DNA of 64,000 nucleotides from Algoriphagus sp. (GCA_018336015.1 JAGXQZ010000050.1:1-64000); one strand, 5' to 3'; shown: positions 17,166 through 26,313, numbered from the stretch's first letter. Numbers and translations are program-made. Notes: generated by a model not told the origin, from the sequence alone.

Positions 17166-18638
17166 ATGGGAGCGAAAGACGGATTTATCCAATTTAAAAG
17201 AGAAACACCTGTAAGCCGCGATCCAAAAGAGCGAATCGGCGATTACAGAGAAATATACGAGCCATTTTCTGGGGAAAAACTCAATCACCAGGCTGCTCGG
17301 TGCATGGATTGCGGAGTTCCATTTTGCCACAACGGCTGCCCTTTGGGTAATGTGATTCCGGAATTCAATGATGCAGTGTACAACAAAGAGTGGGCTCAAG
17401 CCATCAACATTCTTCGCAGCACCAACAATTTCCCGGAATTTACCGGTCGAATTTGCCCAGCTCCTTGCGAAGCTAGCTGCGTACTCGGCATCAATAAAGA
17501 TCCTGTAGCAATCGAGCTGATCGAAAAGAGCATTGCAGAGAAAGCTTATGAATTAGGCCTAATCACTGCCAATCCACCTGCTTCCCGTACAGGGAAAAAA
17601 GTAGCGGTCATCGGCTCGGGTCCTGCCGGTCTAGCTGCTGCAGACCAACTGAATCAAGCAGGTCACGAAGTAACCCTTTTTGAAAAGGATGCGAAAGTCG
17701 GAGGCTTGCTTCGATATGGTATTCCAGATTTCAAATTGGAAAAATGGGTGATTGATCGTCGGATTGAATTGATGCGGCAAGAAGGGGTGATCTTCTCCAC
17801 CAAAACTGAAATTGGAACGAGCATCAAAGCGGACTCCATCCTTCAAAATTACGATGCGGTCGTACTTTCTACCGGAGCTCAGCAACCCAGAGCGTTGAAT
17901 ATCAAAGGCGATAAACTCAAAGGAGTTCATTTTGCCATGGAATTCTTGGGAAGACAGAATCAGGTCATCGGAGGTGAACTGGGTGAAAATCCGATTTCAG
18001 CCAAAGGAAAACACGTCATCGTCATCGGAGGTGGAGATACCGGAAGTGATTGTATCGGTACATCCAATCGCCATGGCGCTGCATCTATCACGCAATTGGA
18101 ATTGCTACCAAAGCCTCCGAAACAGCGAAATACGCTAAACCCTTGGCCGGAGTGGCCGATGACGCTCAGAACATCCAGTTCGCATGAAGAAGGTGCCGAG
18201 CGGATGTTTTCCATCCTCACCAAAGAATTTGTGGGAAATGAGGCAGGAGAAGTTACTGGCTTGACCCTAGTGGATATTGAGTGGAAGGAGAAAGGCGGAC
18301 GGATGACTTTCGAAGAAATCCCAGGCACTGAACGTACAGTACCTTGTGACTTGGCATTTATTGCCATTGGCTATATGGGACCTGCTCAAAATGGACTCTT
18401 ACAGGCTTTTGGAGTAGATACATTAGAAAACAGCCTCCCAAAATCAAAAAATTTCCAGAGTACAAACCCGAAGGTTTTCCTGGCAGGAGACATGCGCAGA
18501 GGCCAATCTTTGGTCGTATGGGCAATTTCCGAAGGCCGGGAAGCTGCTGTCAAAGTAGATGAATTCCTGATGGGATCATCGACACTACCGATGAAGGATG
18601 CTTCATTCTTTGAGGTAGAAGAGCAAATCGCGGGTTAA
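17166..18638 (+). CDS. gltD: Glutamate synthase, small (beta) subunit
   Basis: A 490-residue FAD/NADPH oxidoreductase that feeds electrons to GltB. The N-terminal iron-sulfur helical domain contains the cysteine groups CMDCGVPFC and CPAPCEASC. The FAD-binding Rossmann motif is VIGSGPAGLAAADQL near residue 148, and the NADPH site is VIGGGDTGSDC near 285. The C-terminal FAD contact is FLAGDMRRGQSLVVWA. It is immediately downstream of gltB and ends at a strong hairpin. The arrangement is typical NADPH-dependent GOGAT. Confidence 0.97.
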   Translation: MGAKDGFIQFKRETPVSRDPKERIGDYREIYEPFSGEKLNHQAARCMDCGVPFCHNGCPLGNVIPEFNDAVYNKEWAQAINILRSTNNFPEFTGRICPAPCEASCVLGINKDPVAIELIEKSIAEKAYELGLITANPPASRTGKKVAVIGSGPAGLAAADQLNQAGHEVTLFEKDAKVGGLLRYGIPDFKLEKWVIDRRIELMRQEGVIFSTKTEIGTSIKADSILQNYDAVVLSTGAQQPRALNIKGDKLKGVHFAMEFLGRQNQVIGGELGENPISAKGKHVIVIGGGDTGSDCIGTSNRHGAASITQLELLPKPPKQRNTLNPWPEWPMTLRTSSSHEEGAERMFSILTKEFVGNEAGEVTGLTLVDIEWKEKGGRMTFEEIPGTERTVPCDLAFIAIGYMGPAQNGLLQAFGVDTLENSLPKSKNFQSTNPKVFLAGDMRRGQSLVVWAISEGREAAVKVDEFLMGSSTLPMKDASFFEVEEQIAG

Positions 18639-18709
18639 AGTCAGCGTAAACCCATTGGGCTTACACTGACCATCAATAGTACCCTGTTTAGTTGACCCAC
18701 CTGCGATAT

Positions 18710-18736
18710 AGAAAGCCCCGTGATGCGGGGCTTTCT
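18710..18736. terminator. Strong bidirectional terminator after gltD
   Basis: AGAAAGCCCCG (18710-18720) pairs with CGGGGCTTTCT (18726-18736), 11 bp, loop TGATG. It separates gltD from the convergent Spy-like gene. Confidence 0.85.
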
Positions 18737-18740
18737 TAGT

Positions 18741-19154
18741 TTATCTACCTCCGCCTCGATGGGGTCGATGCCGTGATTCAAAATCTCTTCTGTTTTCCAC
18801 CATCCCTCCGGGTCTTCTTCCTGACTGACGGTCCACCTTGATTTCTTCCCATTGCTTCCTCTGCTCCTCGGTAAGGACTTCTTTGATTTTCTCCTCTTGA
18901 GCTTTCATTTCAGCTTTTCTTGCTTCCATCTCAGCTCGTTGCTTTTCCATTTCTGCAGCGCGATTTTTTGCGTGCTCCAGGTTAATTGCGAGGACTTTCT
19001 GCTTTTGCTCCTCAGATAATTTTAATTCCGAAGCCATCTTTTCGGTCATTCGCTGAGCACGGTCTTCAGGGCTTGGCATTTTTCTTTGATCTTGGGCAGC
19101 TACTCCCAGACTCATCATGGTCAGTACTGCTGCCCCAATCATCCATTGTTTCAT
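18741..19154 (-). CDS. Spy/CpxP-like periplasmic LTxxQ protein
   Basis: A 137-residue exported protein. The signal peptide is MKQWMIGAAVLTMMSLGVAAQ, cut after the Ala-Gln region. The mature part is nearly all charged helix, with two LTxxQ-type motifs, LKLSEEQKQKV and EVLTEEQRKQW, which characterise the Spy/CpxP group of periplasmic chaperones. A heptad-like run of Glu/Lys/Met separates them, and the tail is Arg/Gly/His-rich. It may bind unfolded proteins or, through the basic His-rich tail, metal. Single gene, convergent with gltD, closing at the shared hairpin. Confidence 0.8.
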   Translation of the reverse strand: MKQWMIGAAVLTMMSLGVAAQDQRKMPSPEDRAQRMTEKMASELKLSEEQKQKVLAINLEHAKNRAAEMEKQRAEMEARKAEMKAQEEKIKEVLTEEQRKQWEEIKVDRQSGRRPGGMVENRRDFESRHRPHRGGGR

Positions 19155-19237
19155 AGTTGTTTTGGTTTGTTTGCAGATTAGACCAAGAGCATAGGTTCAG
19201 GTTTAAATCAATCCTCAAACCAATCTGTTAAGGAATC

Positions 19238-20578
19238 TTAAACCGAAGTTTTTGCCTCAATCAATTCCTTTCGTTCAGACACCCTCACATATTTTGGTCT
19301 GATCAAAAGCCTGAGGCTAGGGTCAAAACTCAGGTAATTCCACGACCAATCCAGAAATATGAAAAGTTTGTTTTTGACTCCCAAAATGGCCATCAAATGC
19401 ACAAACAGCCAAGTCATCCAAGCCAAAGTTCCCTGAAACTTCAAAAATGGAAGATCGACTACTGCCAATTTTCTTCCAATAGTCGCCATTGAGCCAAGAT
19501 CTTTGTATGAAAAAGGAATCATAGACGTACCCTTCGACAAATTTTTCAGGTTTTCAGCGAGATTGCGCGCCTGCTGAAGTGCCACCTGCGCCACTTGAGG
19601 ATGACCTTTTGGATACATTCCTCCCGGCATCAGAGATTGGTCCCCAAGCACAAAAATTCCTTCAGTGTCCTTGAGCTTATTGTACTCATCTACCAAAAGT
19701 CTCCCATTTCCAGAATAAAACTCATCACCCAAACCATCAATTCGATTGGGTTTGATTCCCGCAGCCCAAAGCAGTGTTTGAGTCTGAATGGATTCTTTTC
19801 CTTCCAAGGTTACGGCCTGACCGTCGTAATCCAATACTCTGGTACTGACATGAATCTCCACTCCCAACTTGATCAAATAATCCATCGCCTTTTTCTGAGC
19901 TTCTGGTGACATGGCTCCAAGGAGATTTGGGCCTGCCTCGATTAGCACGACCTTCATGTTTTTAAAGCTTAGCTCAGGGTAGTCTTTGGGAAATACATTG
20001 TTCCGCAACTCAGCCATAGCTCCTGCCAATTCTACCCCAGTCGGGCCACCTCCCACGATAACGACATTCATGAGAGACTTCCGGTTTTCCATCTTTTCGA
20101 TATTGATGGCGCGCTCGTAGTTGGAGATAATTTTGTTGCGGATATACAGGGCTTCCGAAACGGTCTTCATGGGAGAAGAGAAATTTTCAATATTCTTTGA
20201 CCCAAAATAATTGGTATCGGCACCCATAGCCAATACCAGGTAATCGTATTCGATAAATCCTATATCCGTGAAAAGTACTTTGCTTTCTTTATCGACTCGA
20301 AGTACCTCAGCCATGCGGAAACTCACATTTTTGGTATTGTGGAATATCTTCCTCAATGGAAAGGAAATAGCACTGGGCTCCAATCCGGCAGTAGCCACCT
20401 GGTAGAAAAGAGGCTGGAATTGATGGAAATTGTTTTTGTCCAAGAGGATTACCTGAAACGGCTTATTTCTCAGACTTCTGGCTAGTTTTAATCCGGCAAA
20501 ACCGGCACCAACGATCACTACTTTTGGAAGACCCAACTTGGGCAGATTTGGGATGGCTTGAGATGGGGAAGTCGACAT
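19238..20578 (-). CDS. ndh: Type II NADH dehydrogenase (NDH-2)
   Basis: A 446-residue single-subunit, non-pumping NADH:quinone oxidoreductase attached to the inner membrane. The FAD Rossmann motif is VVIVGAGFAGLKLARSL near residue 19, the NADH-binding motif NVVIVGGGPTGVELAGA near 170, and the FAD-contact motif GIFVLGDQS near 315. The C-terminal section (FLKFQGTLAWMTWLFVHLM and following) is hydrophobic and fits the membrane-binding region of the family. Divergent from yebC over a 141-bp spacer. Length and motif set fit NDH-2; a ferredoxin-type reductase is less likely. Confidence 0.92.
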   Translation of the reverse strand: MSTSPSQAIPNLPKLGLPKVVIVGAGFAGLKLARSLRNKPFQVILLDKNNFHQFQPLFYQVATAGLEPSAISFPLRKIFHNTKNVSFRMAEVLRVDKESKVLFTDIGFIEYDYLVLAMGADTNYFGSKNIENFSSPMKTVSEALYIRNKIISNYERAINIEKMENRKSLMNVVIVGGGPTGVELAGAMAELRNNVFPKDYPELSFKNMKVVLIEAGPNLLGAMSPEAQKKAMDYLIKLGVEIHVSTRVLDYDGQAVTLEGKESIQTQTLLWAAGIKPNRIDGLGDEFYSGNGRLLVDEYNKLKDTEGIFVLGDQSLMPGGMYPKGHPQVAQVALQQARNLAENLKNLSKGTSMIPFSYKDLGSMATIGRKLAVVDLPFLKFQGTLAWMTWLFVHLMAILGVKNKLFIFLDWSWNYLSFDPSLRLLIRPKYVRVSERKELIEAKTSV

Positions 20579-20689
20579 GGGAAAAGTTTTCTCCTTTACA
20601 CGGAATATTCATTGGTATGACCAAGTTTTCAGAAAGAATCCCAGCAAATCACTTAAAGAAATGCGATTCGGCTAAGTGAAAGAAATTGC

Positions 20690-20697
20690 TATTTTTG
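20690..20697 (+). promoter_or_regulatory. Putative promoter of yebC
   Basis: TATTTTTG is an exact TAnnTTTG match followed by C, and 19 bp upstream is TTCG (20667-20670), close to the -33 TTTG. The start codon is 22 bp downstream. This is the best two-part promoter match in the window. Confidence 0.55.
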
Positions 20698-20719
20698 CCC
20701 ACCACAAACGAGCAAATCC

Positions 20720-21427
20720 ATGGGAAGAGCATTTGAATTCCGAAAAGAGAGAAAATTCAAGCGTTGGGACAAAATGTCCAAAGTATTTACCCGATTGGGT
20801 AAAGAAATCGTGATGGCGGTCAAGTCCGGTGGTCCTGACCCAATCAGCAATGCCAAGCTTAGGACCGTTATCCAAAACGCCAAAGGTGCCCAAATGCCCA
20901 AAGACCGTATCGAAGCGGCTATCAAACGGGCTTCCAATAAGGATGAAAAAGATTACGAAGAAGTAGTATATGAAGGCTATGGACCATTTGGAATTGCCAT
21001 CATCGTGGAGACATCCACAGACAATACCAATCGTACCGTGGCTAATGTGCGCTCATATTTTACCAAAGCAGGTGGATCTCTAGGCACTTCCGGATCAGTA
21101 AGCTTTATGTTTGACCGAAAGGCTGTGTTCCGTTTTGCAAAAGCTAACTATGATTTGGATGAGCTTGAACTTGAGCTCATCGATTTCGGACTGACTGAAA
21201 TTGCGGAAAACGAAGGTGAAATTTTTGCCTACACTGAATTTGAAGACTTCGGTACCATGCAAAAAGCCCTGGAAGATCGTGGAATTGAAGTGATTTCTGC
21301 AGATTTTCAGCGATTCCCGAGTACACTGACGGAGCTCACCGAAGAGCAAGAAGAAATCATCAACAAACTCATCGATCGTCTGGAAGAAGACGACGATGTC
21401 AACCAGGTATTTACCAATATGGCCTAA
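20720..21427 (+). CDS. yebC: YebC/PmpR/TACO1-family protein
   Basis: A 235-residue protein of the near-universal YebC family. The N-terminus is MGRAFEFRKERKFKRWDKM, followed by the family's conserved GPDPISNAKL and AKGAQMPKDRIEAAIKRA. The three-domain layout and length are normal. Members were first described as transcription regulators, and more recent work links the family to translation of proline-rich stretches. Divergent from ndh, with the NTPase gene starting 20 bp after its stop, so the two are likely co-transcribed. Confidence 0.94.
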   Translation: MGRAFEFRKERKFKRWDKMSKVFTRLGKEIVMAVKSGGPDPISNAKLRTVIQNAKGAQMPKDRIEAAIKRASNKDEKDYEEVVYEGYGPFGIAIIVETSTDNTNRTVANVRSYFTKAGGSLGTSGSVSFMFDRKAVFRFAKANYDLDELELELIDFGLTEIAENEGEIFAYTEFEDFGTMQKALEDRGIEVISADFQRFPSTLTELTEEQEEIINKLIDRLEEDDDVNQVFTNMA

Positions 21428-21447
21428 GGCATAAGCCTGGCTTAGTT

Positions 21448-22014
21448 ATGAGTTTTAAAAGAAGAGAAAATTTCCGCCCAACCGACAAGAAACTGATCTT
21501 GGTCGGAAGTAAAAATCCGGTAAAAATCTCCTGTACGGAAGATGCCTTTACCAGAGCATTCAACAGCTCATTCTTGGTAGAAGGTATCAATGCCTCCTCA
21601 GGAGTACCCGAGCAGCCTTTTGGAGAAAGAGAAACCCTTTTGGGTGCAAAAAATCGAGCCCACAATTCCAGAGAGATTTTCCCTGAAGCTAACTTTTGGG
21701 TGGGAATTGAAGGTGGTGTCGATGAAGACGAAAAAGGAATGTATGCTTTTGCATGGATCTACATTCTACATGATTCGGGGAAAACGAGTCAGGCTAAAAC
21801 AGGAACATTTTACCTGCCTATCGCTGTGGAAAAACTAATCAAGGAAGGTATGGAACTGGGAAAAGCTGACGACTTAGTCTTCAATACCGAAAATTCCAAG
21901 CAACAAGGTGGCTCGGTAGGGATCCTTACTCAAGGAGTCATCAACAGAGAGGAATATTACAGGCAAGCCATCATCCTAGCTTTGATTCCATTTCTAAATA
22001 AAGAGTTGTATTGA
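21448..22014 (+). CDS. yjjX: Inosine/xanthosine triphosphatase (YjjX/DUF84)
   Basis: A 188-residue house-cleaning pyrophosphatase-like enzyme acting on ITP/XTP. The phosphate-binding N-terminal strand is LVGSKNPVKISCTEDAF, then SSGVPEQPFGERETLLGAKNRA, and the acidic metal site is in WVGIEGGVDED. The C-terminal GSVGILTQGVINREEYY completes the family pattern. About 15 residues precede the usual start. It probably forms a unit with yebC and ends at the hairpin 22044-22064. Confidence 0.88.
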   Translation: MSFKRRENFRPTDKKLILVGSKNPVKISCTEDAFTRAFNSSFLVEGINASSGVPEQPFGERETLLGAKNRAHNSREIFPEANFWVGIEGGVDEDEKGMYAFAWIYILHDSGKTSQAKTGTFYLPIAVEKLIKEGMELGKADDLVFNTENSKQQGGSVGILTQGVINREEYYRQAIILALIPFLNKELY

Positions 22015-22043
22015 TACTAAGTGCCTACTCGATCAACGATATC

Positions 22044-22064
22044 AAGCCTCCAAATTGGAGGCTT
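22044..22064. terminator. Terminator shared by yjjX and the secreted unknown
   Basis: AAGCCTCCAA pairs perfectly with TTGGAGGCTT over 10 bp around a single A (effective loop larger), followed on the plus strand by ATTTTTTG. The stop codon of the convergent gene lies at its edge. Confidence 0.75.
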
Positions 22065-23049
22065 ATTTTTTGAGGTTTTCTAAAAACCTGGTTAAAGCAA
22101 CCTTCCAATCCGTATCCGCATCCCATTCCGGACCTATGTAAAGCTCATCTCTGACGAGAAATCGGATGTAATATTTGACCACAGTTTTTGCCCCCTCTTC
22201 TCCCTCCAGTGGATTCAGCCCCATACTTTTCATCAAATCCGCCTGTCTACCCTCTACTTTAACCAATTGAAACTGGACTCGATCTGCAATCAACTGTTGA
22301 GTAGTTTTTGTTTCAGTAAGCCATGCGATCTGATACGGATAAATTGCCTCGAAAATAGCCTGAATCTGAGTTTTTTGAGTCGCTTGCTCGGCAAGGATCG
22401 CTGCTTCTGATTTACCAAACAGATCATATCTGAAAAAGCTCATGGCTCCTGTTTCAGCCGATGATCCTTCGAGTGGAATACCCAATTTGAAAACTTCGAG
22501 ATTCAGAGGATTTCTTGGCAAAAATCGCTGGACTGACTGAGCTGTCTCCTGAGAGCTGATCTGGGGAAATTCAGCCACATCAATGACTAAGAGATTACTT
22601 GATTTTTTGTTTTTACCCGCTTGAATCAGTAAACTTCCTGCATCCTTCCAATCTTTTCCAGTGACCCCATACAGTGCCGGCGAAGCAATAATTTTTCCAT
22701 CTCCGGAAAAGGGGCCTATGTGAACACTCAGCTTCTCTTTTTGCCTAGTCACCAAAATGATGTTTTGAACCTTACGCTGAAGAAAAGCCTTGGCATAGTC
22801 TGCCTGCCTTGCCTCAGAAAGTGCAACTTGCTCCAATTCAAAGTAGGCCACAGGATCTGCTCCAGCCTCCACCAAATAAGGATGGATGCTATCTGCCAAA
22901 ACTTGCCAAGTCATAGCAGGCCTCGCACCTGGATCTGTGGAAACTACAACAACGGATTTCCCTTCGAAAAAAGTGTTAGGCAAATTACCCTGACTCCAAG
23001 TGAAACCCGAAAACCCAAGAAAAAAGAGAATGGTGGAGATATATTTCAT
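22063..23049 (-). CDS. Secreted protein of unknown function
   Basis: A 328-residue protein with a clear signal peptide (MKYISTILFFLGFSGFTWSQ), so periplasmic or further out. The mature part is mixed alpha/beta; segments such as VVVVSTDPGARP, NIILVTRQ and NLLVIDVAEFP look like buried beta strands of a Rossmann-like or periplasmic-binding-like fold. The C-terminus (ELYIGPEWDADTDWKVALTRF) is conserved-looking. No catalytic motif and no family I can name. The pattern NPLNLEVFKLGIP suggests it may be restricted to Cytophagales. Divergent from the M28 peptidase gene over 64 bp. Confidence 0.75.
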   Translation of the reverse strand: MKYISTILFFLGFSGFTWSQGNLPNTFFEGKSVVVVSTDPGARPAMTWQVLADSIHPYLVEAGADPVAYFELEQVALSEARQADYAKAFLQRKVQNIILVTRQKEKLSVHIGPFSGDGKIIASPALYGVTGKDWKDAGSLLIQAGKNKKSSNLLVIDVAEFPQISSQETAQSVQRFLPRNPLNLEVFKLGIPLEGSSAETGAMSFFRYDLFGKSEAAILAEQATQKTQIQAIFEAIYPYQIAWLTETKTTQQLIADRVQFQLVKVEGRQADLMKSMGLNPLEGEEGAKTVVKYYIRFLVRDELYIGPEWDADTDWKVALTRFLENLKK

Positions 23050-23113
23050 GAAATCCCTGAGGTGATGACCAATAGGTCAGTAATTTTACGAATATACATA
23101 ACGTCCAATAGCT

Positions 23114-24052
23114 ATGCAGATGAATAAGAATCCACACAAATTAATCATATTAATTCTGCTTGTTGGCATTCACTTGAGTGCTTTTAGTCAAGAAATAGAT
23201 GCAAAGAAATTAATCAAACATATCGAGTACTTATCGTCTGACAAGCTGGCTGGAAGAAAGCCACAAAGCGAGGGAAGTATCCATGCACAAAATTACATCC
23301 TCAAGGAGCTTACTGGCTTAGAATTAGTCGAGCCTTTGTATCCTGATTTTATCCAGCGATTTTCTTTTTCCAACCCACGGGAGCAAAAGACCTATGACAA
23401 TGCGGCCAATTTGGTAGCCTTTATCCCGGGGAGTAAGTCAAAAAAAGTCATTGTCGTCACCGCTCATTATGATCACGTGGGCATCGGAAGACCAGATGCC
23501 AAGGGAGATTCAATTTACAATGGTGCTGATGACAATGCTTCGGGAACAGCCGCATTATTGGTTTTGGCAGAATACTTTTCAAAAAACCGTCCTCACCATG
23601 GTATCCTTTTCGTGGCACTGGATGCAGAAGAGATGGGGCTTCGTGGAGCCCGCGCACTGGTAAATGATTTTCCCTATCCCTTAGAGCAAATCCAACTCAA
23701 CCTGAACATGGATATGCTTTCCCGAAGCGATAAAAACGAGTTGTATGTCTCAGGCACCCATTATTATCCAAGATTCAAAAGCATACTGGAAAATGTAGCA
23801 GCAGGTTCAAATCCAAAAATGCTTTTTGGTCATGATGTGCCAGGGACAGGTCCTGATGACTGGACAAGATCATCCGACCATGGTGCATTCTTTGAGAAGA
23901 AAGTGCCTCATCTCTATTTCGGAGTAGAAGACCATGCAGATTACCACAAGCCAAGCGATGAATTTCAAAACATCCAACCGGAGTTTTACATCGATGCTGT
24001 AAACCTGGTGCTGAAATCACTCCTTGCTCTTGATAGAGAATTGCTGGAATAA
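23114..24052 (+). CDS. Secreted M28-family zinc aminopeptidase
   Basis: A 312-residue peptidase with signal peptide (KLIILILLVGIHLSAFSQ). The co-catalytic zinc ligands are visible: His and Asp in TAHYDHVG, the bridging Asp in YNGADDNASG, Glu-Glu in DAEEMGLRG, an Asp in NLNMDML, and the last His in VEDHADYHKPSD. This is the M28 order, most like bacterial aminopeptidases. A second in-frame ATG at 23120 is possible. It probably trims peptides in the periplasm or outside. No operon partner is clear, as the ClC gene follows closely but with an uncertain start. Confidence 0.9.
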   Translation: MQMNKNPHKLIILILLVGIHLSAFSQEIDAKKLIKHIEYLSSDKLAGRKPQSEGSIHAQNYILKELTGLELVEPLYPDFIQRFSFSNPREQKTYDNAANLVAFIPGSKSKKVIVVTAHYDHVGIGRPDAKGDSIYNGADDNASGTAALLVLAEYFSKNRPHHGILFVALDAEEMGLRGARALVNDFPYPLEQIQLNLNMDMLSRSDKNELYVSGTHYYPRFKSILENVAAGSNPKMLFGHDVPGTGPDDWTRSSDHGAFFEKKVPHLYFGVEDHADYHKPSDEFQNIQPEFYIDAVNLVLKSLLALDRELLE

Positions 24053-24106
24053 ATCCTCAGCTTGTGTATATTCTCATGTAAATCCAACACCCCTCTTTTT
24101 TATACT

Positions 24107-25885
24107 TTGGGAAAGACAGATCTAATCACCCGATTGCTTATCTGGAGGCTCAGACACATGAGCAATCAGACATTCATTCTTATATTGAGTGGGTTGATTG
24201 GTATATTCTCAGGAATTGCCGCAGTGCTTTTAAAAACAGCTGTGCATGGAATTCAGGATTTTTTGACAGAAGATTTTTACACGGAGTATGCCAACTTCAT
24301 GTATATCATTTATCCACTCATTGGCATTTCGACTGCTTTTTTGATCGGTAAATTTGTACTTAAGGACATCGGAGGACACGGCATACCTGATGTTCTCTTT
24401 ATCATCTCCAAAAACTCTAGCCTAATCCCAAGAGTAAAAATGTACAGTCGAGTCATCACTTCAGCATTGACCGTGGGATTTGGCGGTTCGGTGGGTTTGG
24501 AAGCCCCCATGGTCATGACTGGCTCTGCTATCGGATCAAATGTAGGATTACTGATGCACCTAAATGCAAAAAAGAGAACTTTGCTAATAGGATGTGGGGC
24601 TGCAGGCGCTATTTCAGCCATCTTTGGAGCTCCTATAGGTGCAGTGATTTTTGCGATAGAAGTTATCCTTATGGAAATCAGCACAGCGAGCTTTATTCCC
24701 CTGCTGATCGCCTCTGTGACAGGATCAATTACCTCAATGATTTTTATTGGAGAAGAAGCCCTCTTTAATTTTAATCTAAAAGAAAGCTTTGAAGCGGCTC
24801 ATATGCCCTATTACTTATTGCTTGGGATTATCTGCGGTTTGGTCTCATTATACTTTAGCAAAATGGTGCGGTCTACCGAAAAAATCATGGATGACATCGG
24901 AGATCAATGGATGCGGATCACTTATGGAGGTGCATTTTTAGGATTTATCATATTCTTTTTCCCACCTATCTACGGGGAAGGGTATCAAACCTTAAATACA
25001 TTGATTGACGGAAATTCTGCAGCGGTCTTGGATAAGAGTCCGTTTTTCTCTTCGATAGAAAATCCGGTGATCATTTTGGCTTTTTTGGTGTTGATCATCT
25101 TGCTAAAGCCCATCGCATCTGCCATTACCATCGGAGCAGGAGGTAGTGGAGGGATTTTTGCCCCATCGCTCTATGTGGGGGGACTTACAGGTTTTGTTTT
25201 TGCATTTTCCAAAAACATGCTAGGGTTTCATATCCCGCTCCCTTTGGCTCATTTTACCCTTGTAGCGATGTGTGGAGTAATGGCGGGTGTACAGCATGCC
25301 CCGCTTTCGGCGATATTTCTCATTGCAGAACTTACAGGTGGCTACGAACTTTTTGTTCCATTAATGTTTGTTTCAGCCATCTCTTTCATTGCCAAGACTT
25401 CTCTTCAAAAAGACAGTATTTATACCCTGCAATTAAAAGCTCAGGGAAAACATCTCCCTGAAAGTAAGGATCAAGAACTGCTAGATACCATCAGTATCAC
25501 CCAAGTCATCGAACGAGACCTTCTTCCCATACATCCTGAGGCACATTTGGGGGATTTGATTGATTTGGTGAAAATCTCGAAACGGAATATTTTCCCAGTA
25601 GTGGACGATGATAAAAGCCTAGTGGGAATTGTGACCTTAGATGATATCAGAGATATCATGTTTGATCAGGAAAAGCAAAAAACTGTCCTAATCCGTCAAC
25701 TGATGCATAGTCCTCCGGAAATCCTATTCTCAACTGAAAATATGCAATCTGCAATGGAGAAATTTGAAAAATCCGGAGCTTGGAATCTGCCTGTAATCGA
25801 GGATAATAGGTATTTGGGATTTGTATCAAAAGCAAGAATATTCAGTACTTACCGTAAAAGATTGATCCGTCAAAAACAAGATTAA
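24107..25885 (+). CDS. ClC-type chloride channel/transporter with CBS domains
   Basis: About 592 residues. The N-terminal ClC membrane domain has some ten or more membrane helices. Chloride-site motifs are GGHGIPD, GGSVGLEAPMV (the glutamate matches the gating residue) and GGIFAPSLYVGG. Two CBS domains fill the C-terminal 130 residues (around PVVDDDKSLVGIVTL and NLPVIEDNRYLGFV). The start is unclear: the frame offers TTG at 24062 and 24107 before the first ATG at 24158. I prefer 24107, because family members carry a RLLxWRL-like N-terminus before the first helix. Whether it is a channel or a proton exchanger cannot be decided. Confidence 0.88.
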   Translation: MGKTDLITRLLIWRLRHMSNQTFILILSGLIGIFSGIAAVLLKTAVHGIQDFLTEDFYTEYANFMYIIYPLIGISTAFLIGKFVLKDIGGHGIPDVLFIISKNSSLIPRVKMYSRVITSALTVGFGGSVGLEAPMVMTGSAIGSNVGLLMHLNAKKRTLLIGCGAAGAISAIFGAPIGAVIFAIEVILMEISTASFIPLLIASVTGSITSMIFIGEEALFNFNLKESFEAAHMPYYLLLGIICGLVSLYFSKMVRSTEKIMDDIGDQWMRITYGGAFLGFIIFFFPPIYGEGYQTLNTLIDGNSAAVLDKSPFFSSIENPVIILAFLVLIILLKPIASAITIGAGGSGGIFAPSLYVGGLTGFVFAFSKNMLGFHIPLPLAHFTLVAMCGVMAGVQHAPLSAIFLIAELTGGYELFVPLMFVSAISFIAKTSLQKDSIYTLQLKAQGKHLPESKDQELLDTISITQVIERDLLPIHPEAHLGDLIDLVKISKRNIFPVVDDDKSLVGIVTLDDIRDIMFDQEKQKTVLIRQLMHSPPEILFSTENMQSAMEKFEKSGAWNLPVIEDNRYLGFVSKARIFSTYRKRLIRQKQD

Positions 25886-26313
25886 TCTACCAAAAAGAAG
25901 AATATTCGGATTTTTAAATTATCCACTTTTGTACTTTCATTTAGATTATTTTTTTTGCACTTAACTTCAATTATCCACAAAATCAGAAGAAATTTTAATT
26001 CATAAATCACTGATTTTCATTGATATAATTGATCAATGTGGAAAAGTGTGGATAAATAATTGAAATTGTGGATAAATTTTTCTTGCGTTTTTTAACCCTC
26101 ATTTCCGCGGAAATTAAAGGCATTTTTAAAAATCTTACCTATCGCTCAACTGCATCAAAACCTATCCAAGAAGAACCTAAGCCATCATGATTTTTAGAAT
26201 AATCTTTGGTGAGGTTTAGTATATCAGTCATCTAAAAAATACGGAGGCCATTTACAAATCATTAATTTATTTCAACATCGGAATAGTTATATTTTAACAG
26301 GAATAATCCATTT
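25886..26313. other. Candidate replication origin (oriC)
   Basis: This 428-bp gap between the ClC gene and mtgA has no ORF or RNA gene. It holds three perfect DnaA boxes TTATCCACA (25971-25979 plus; 26047-26055 and 26067-26075 minus) and two near-perfect ones, TTATCCACT (25919-25927 plus) and TTTTCCACA (26037-26045 minus), within 157 bp. Flanking DNA is AT-rich, as needed for unwinding. About 0.5 perfect boxes are expected by chance in 64 kb on both strands, so the cluster is not random. Against it: nearby genes run mostly plus to the left and minus to the right, the opposite of a usual origin. A DnaA-titrating or regulatory site is the alternative. Confidence 0.6.
26101..26114. promoter_or_regulatory. 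14-bp perfect palindrome next to the DnaA boxes
   Basis: ATTTCCGCGGAAAT is its own reverse complement, with a GC-only core in an AT-rich setting, 26 bp from the last DnaA box. It could be an operator or an origin-associated protein site. Confidence 0.35.
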
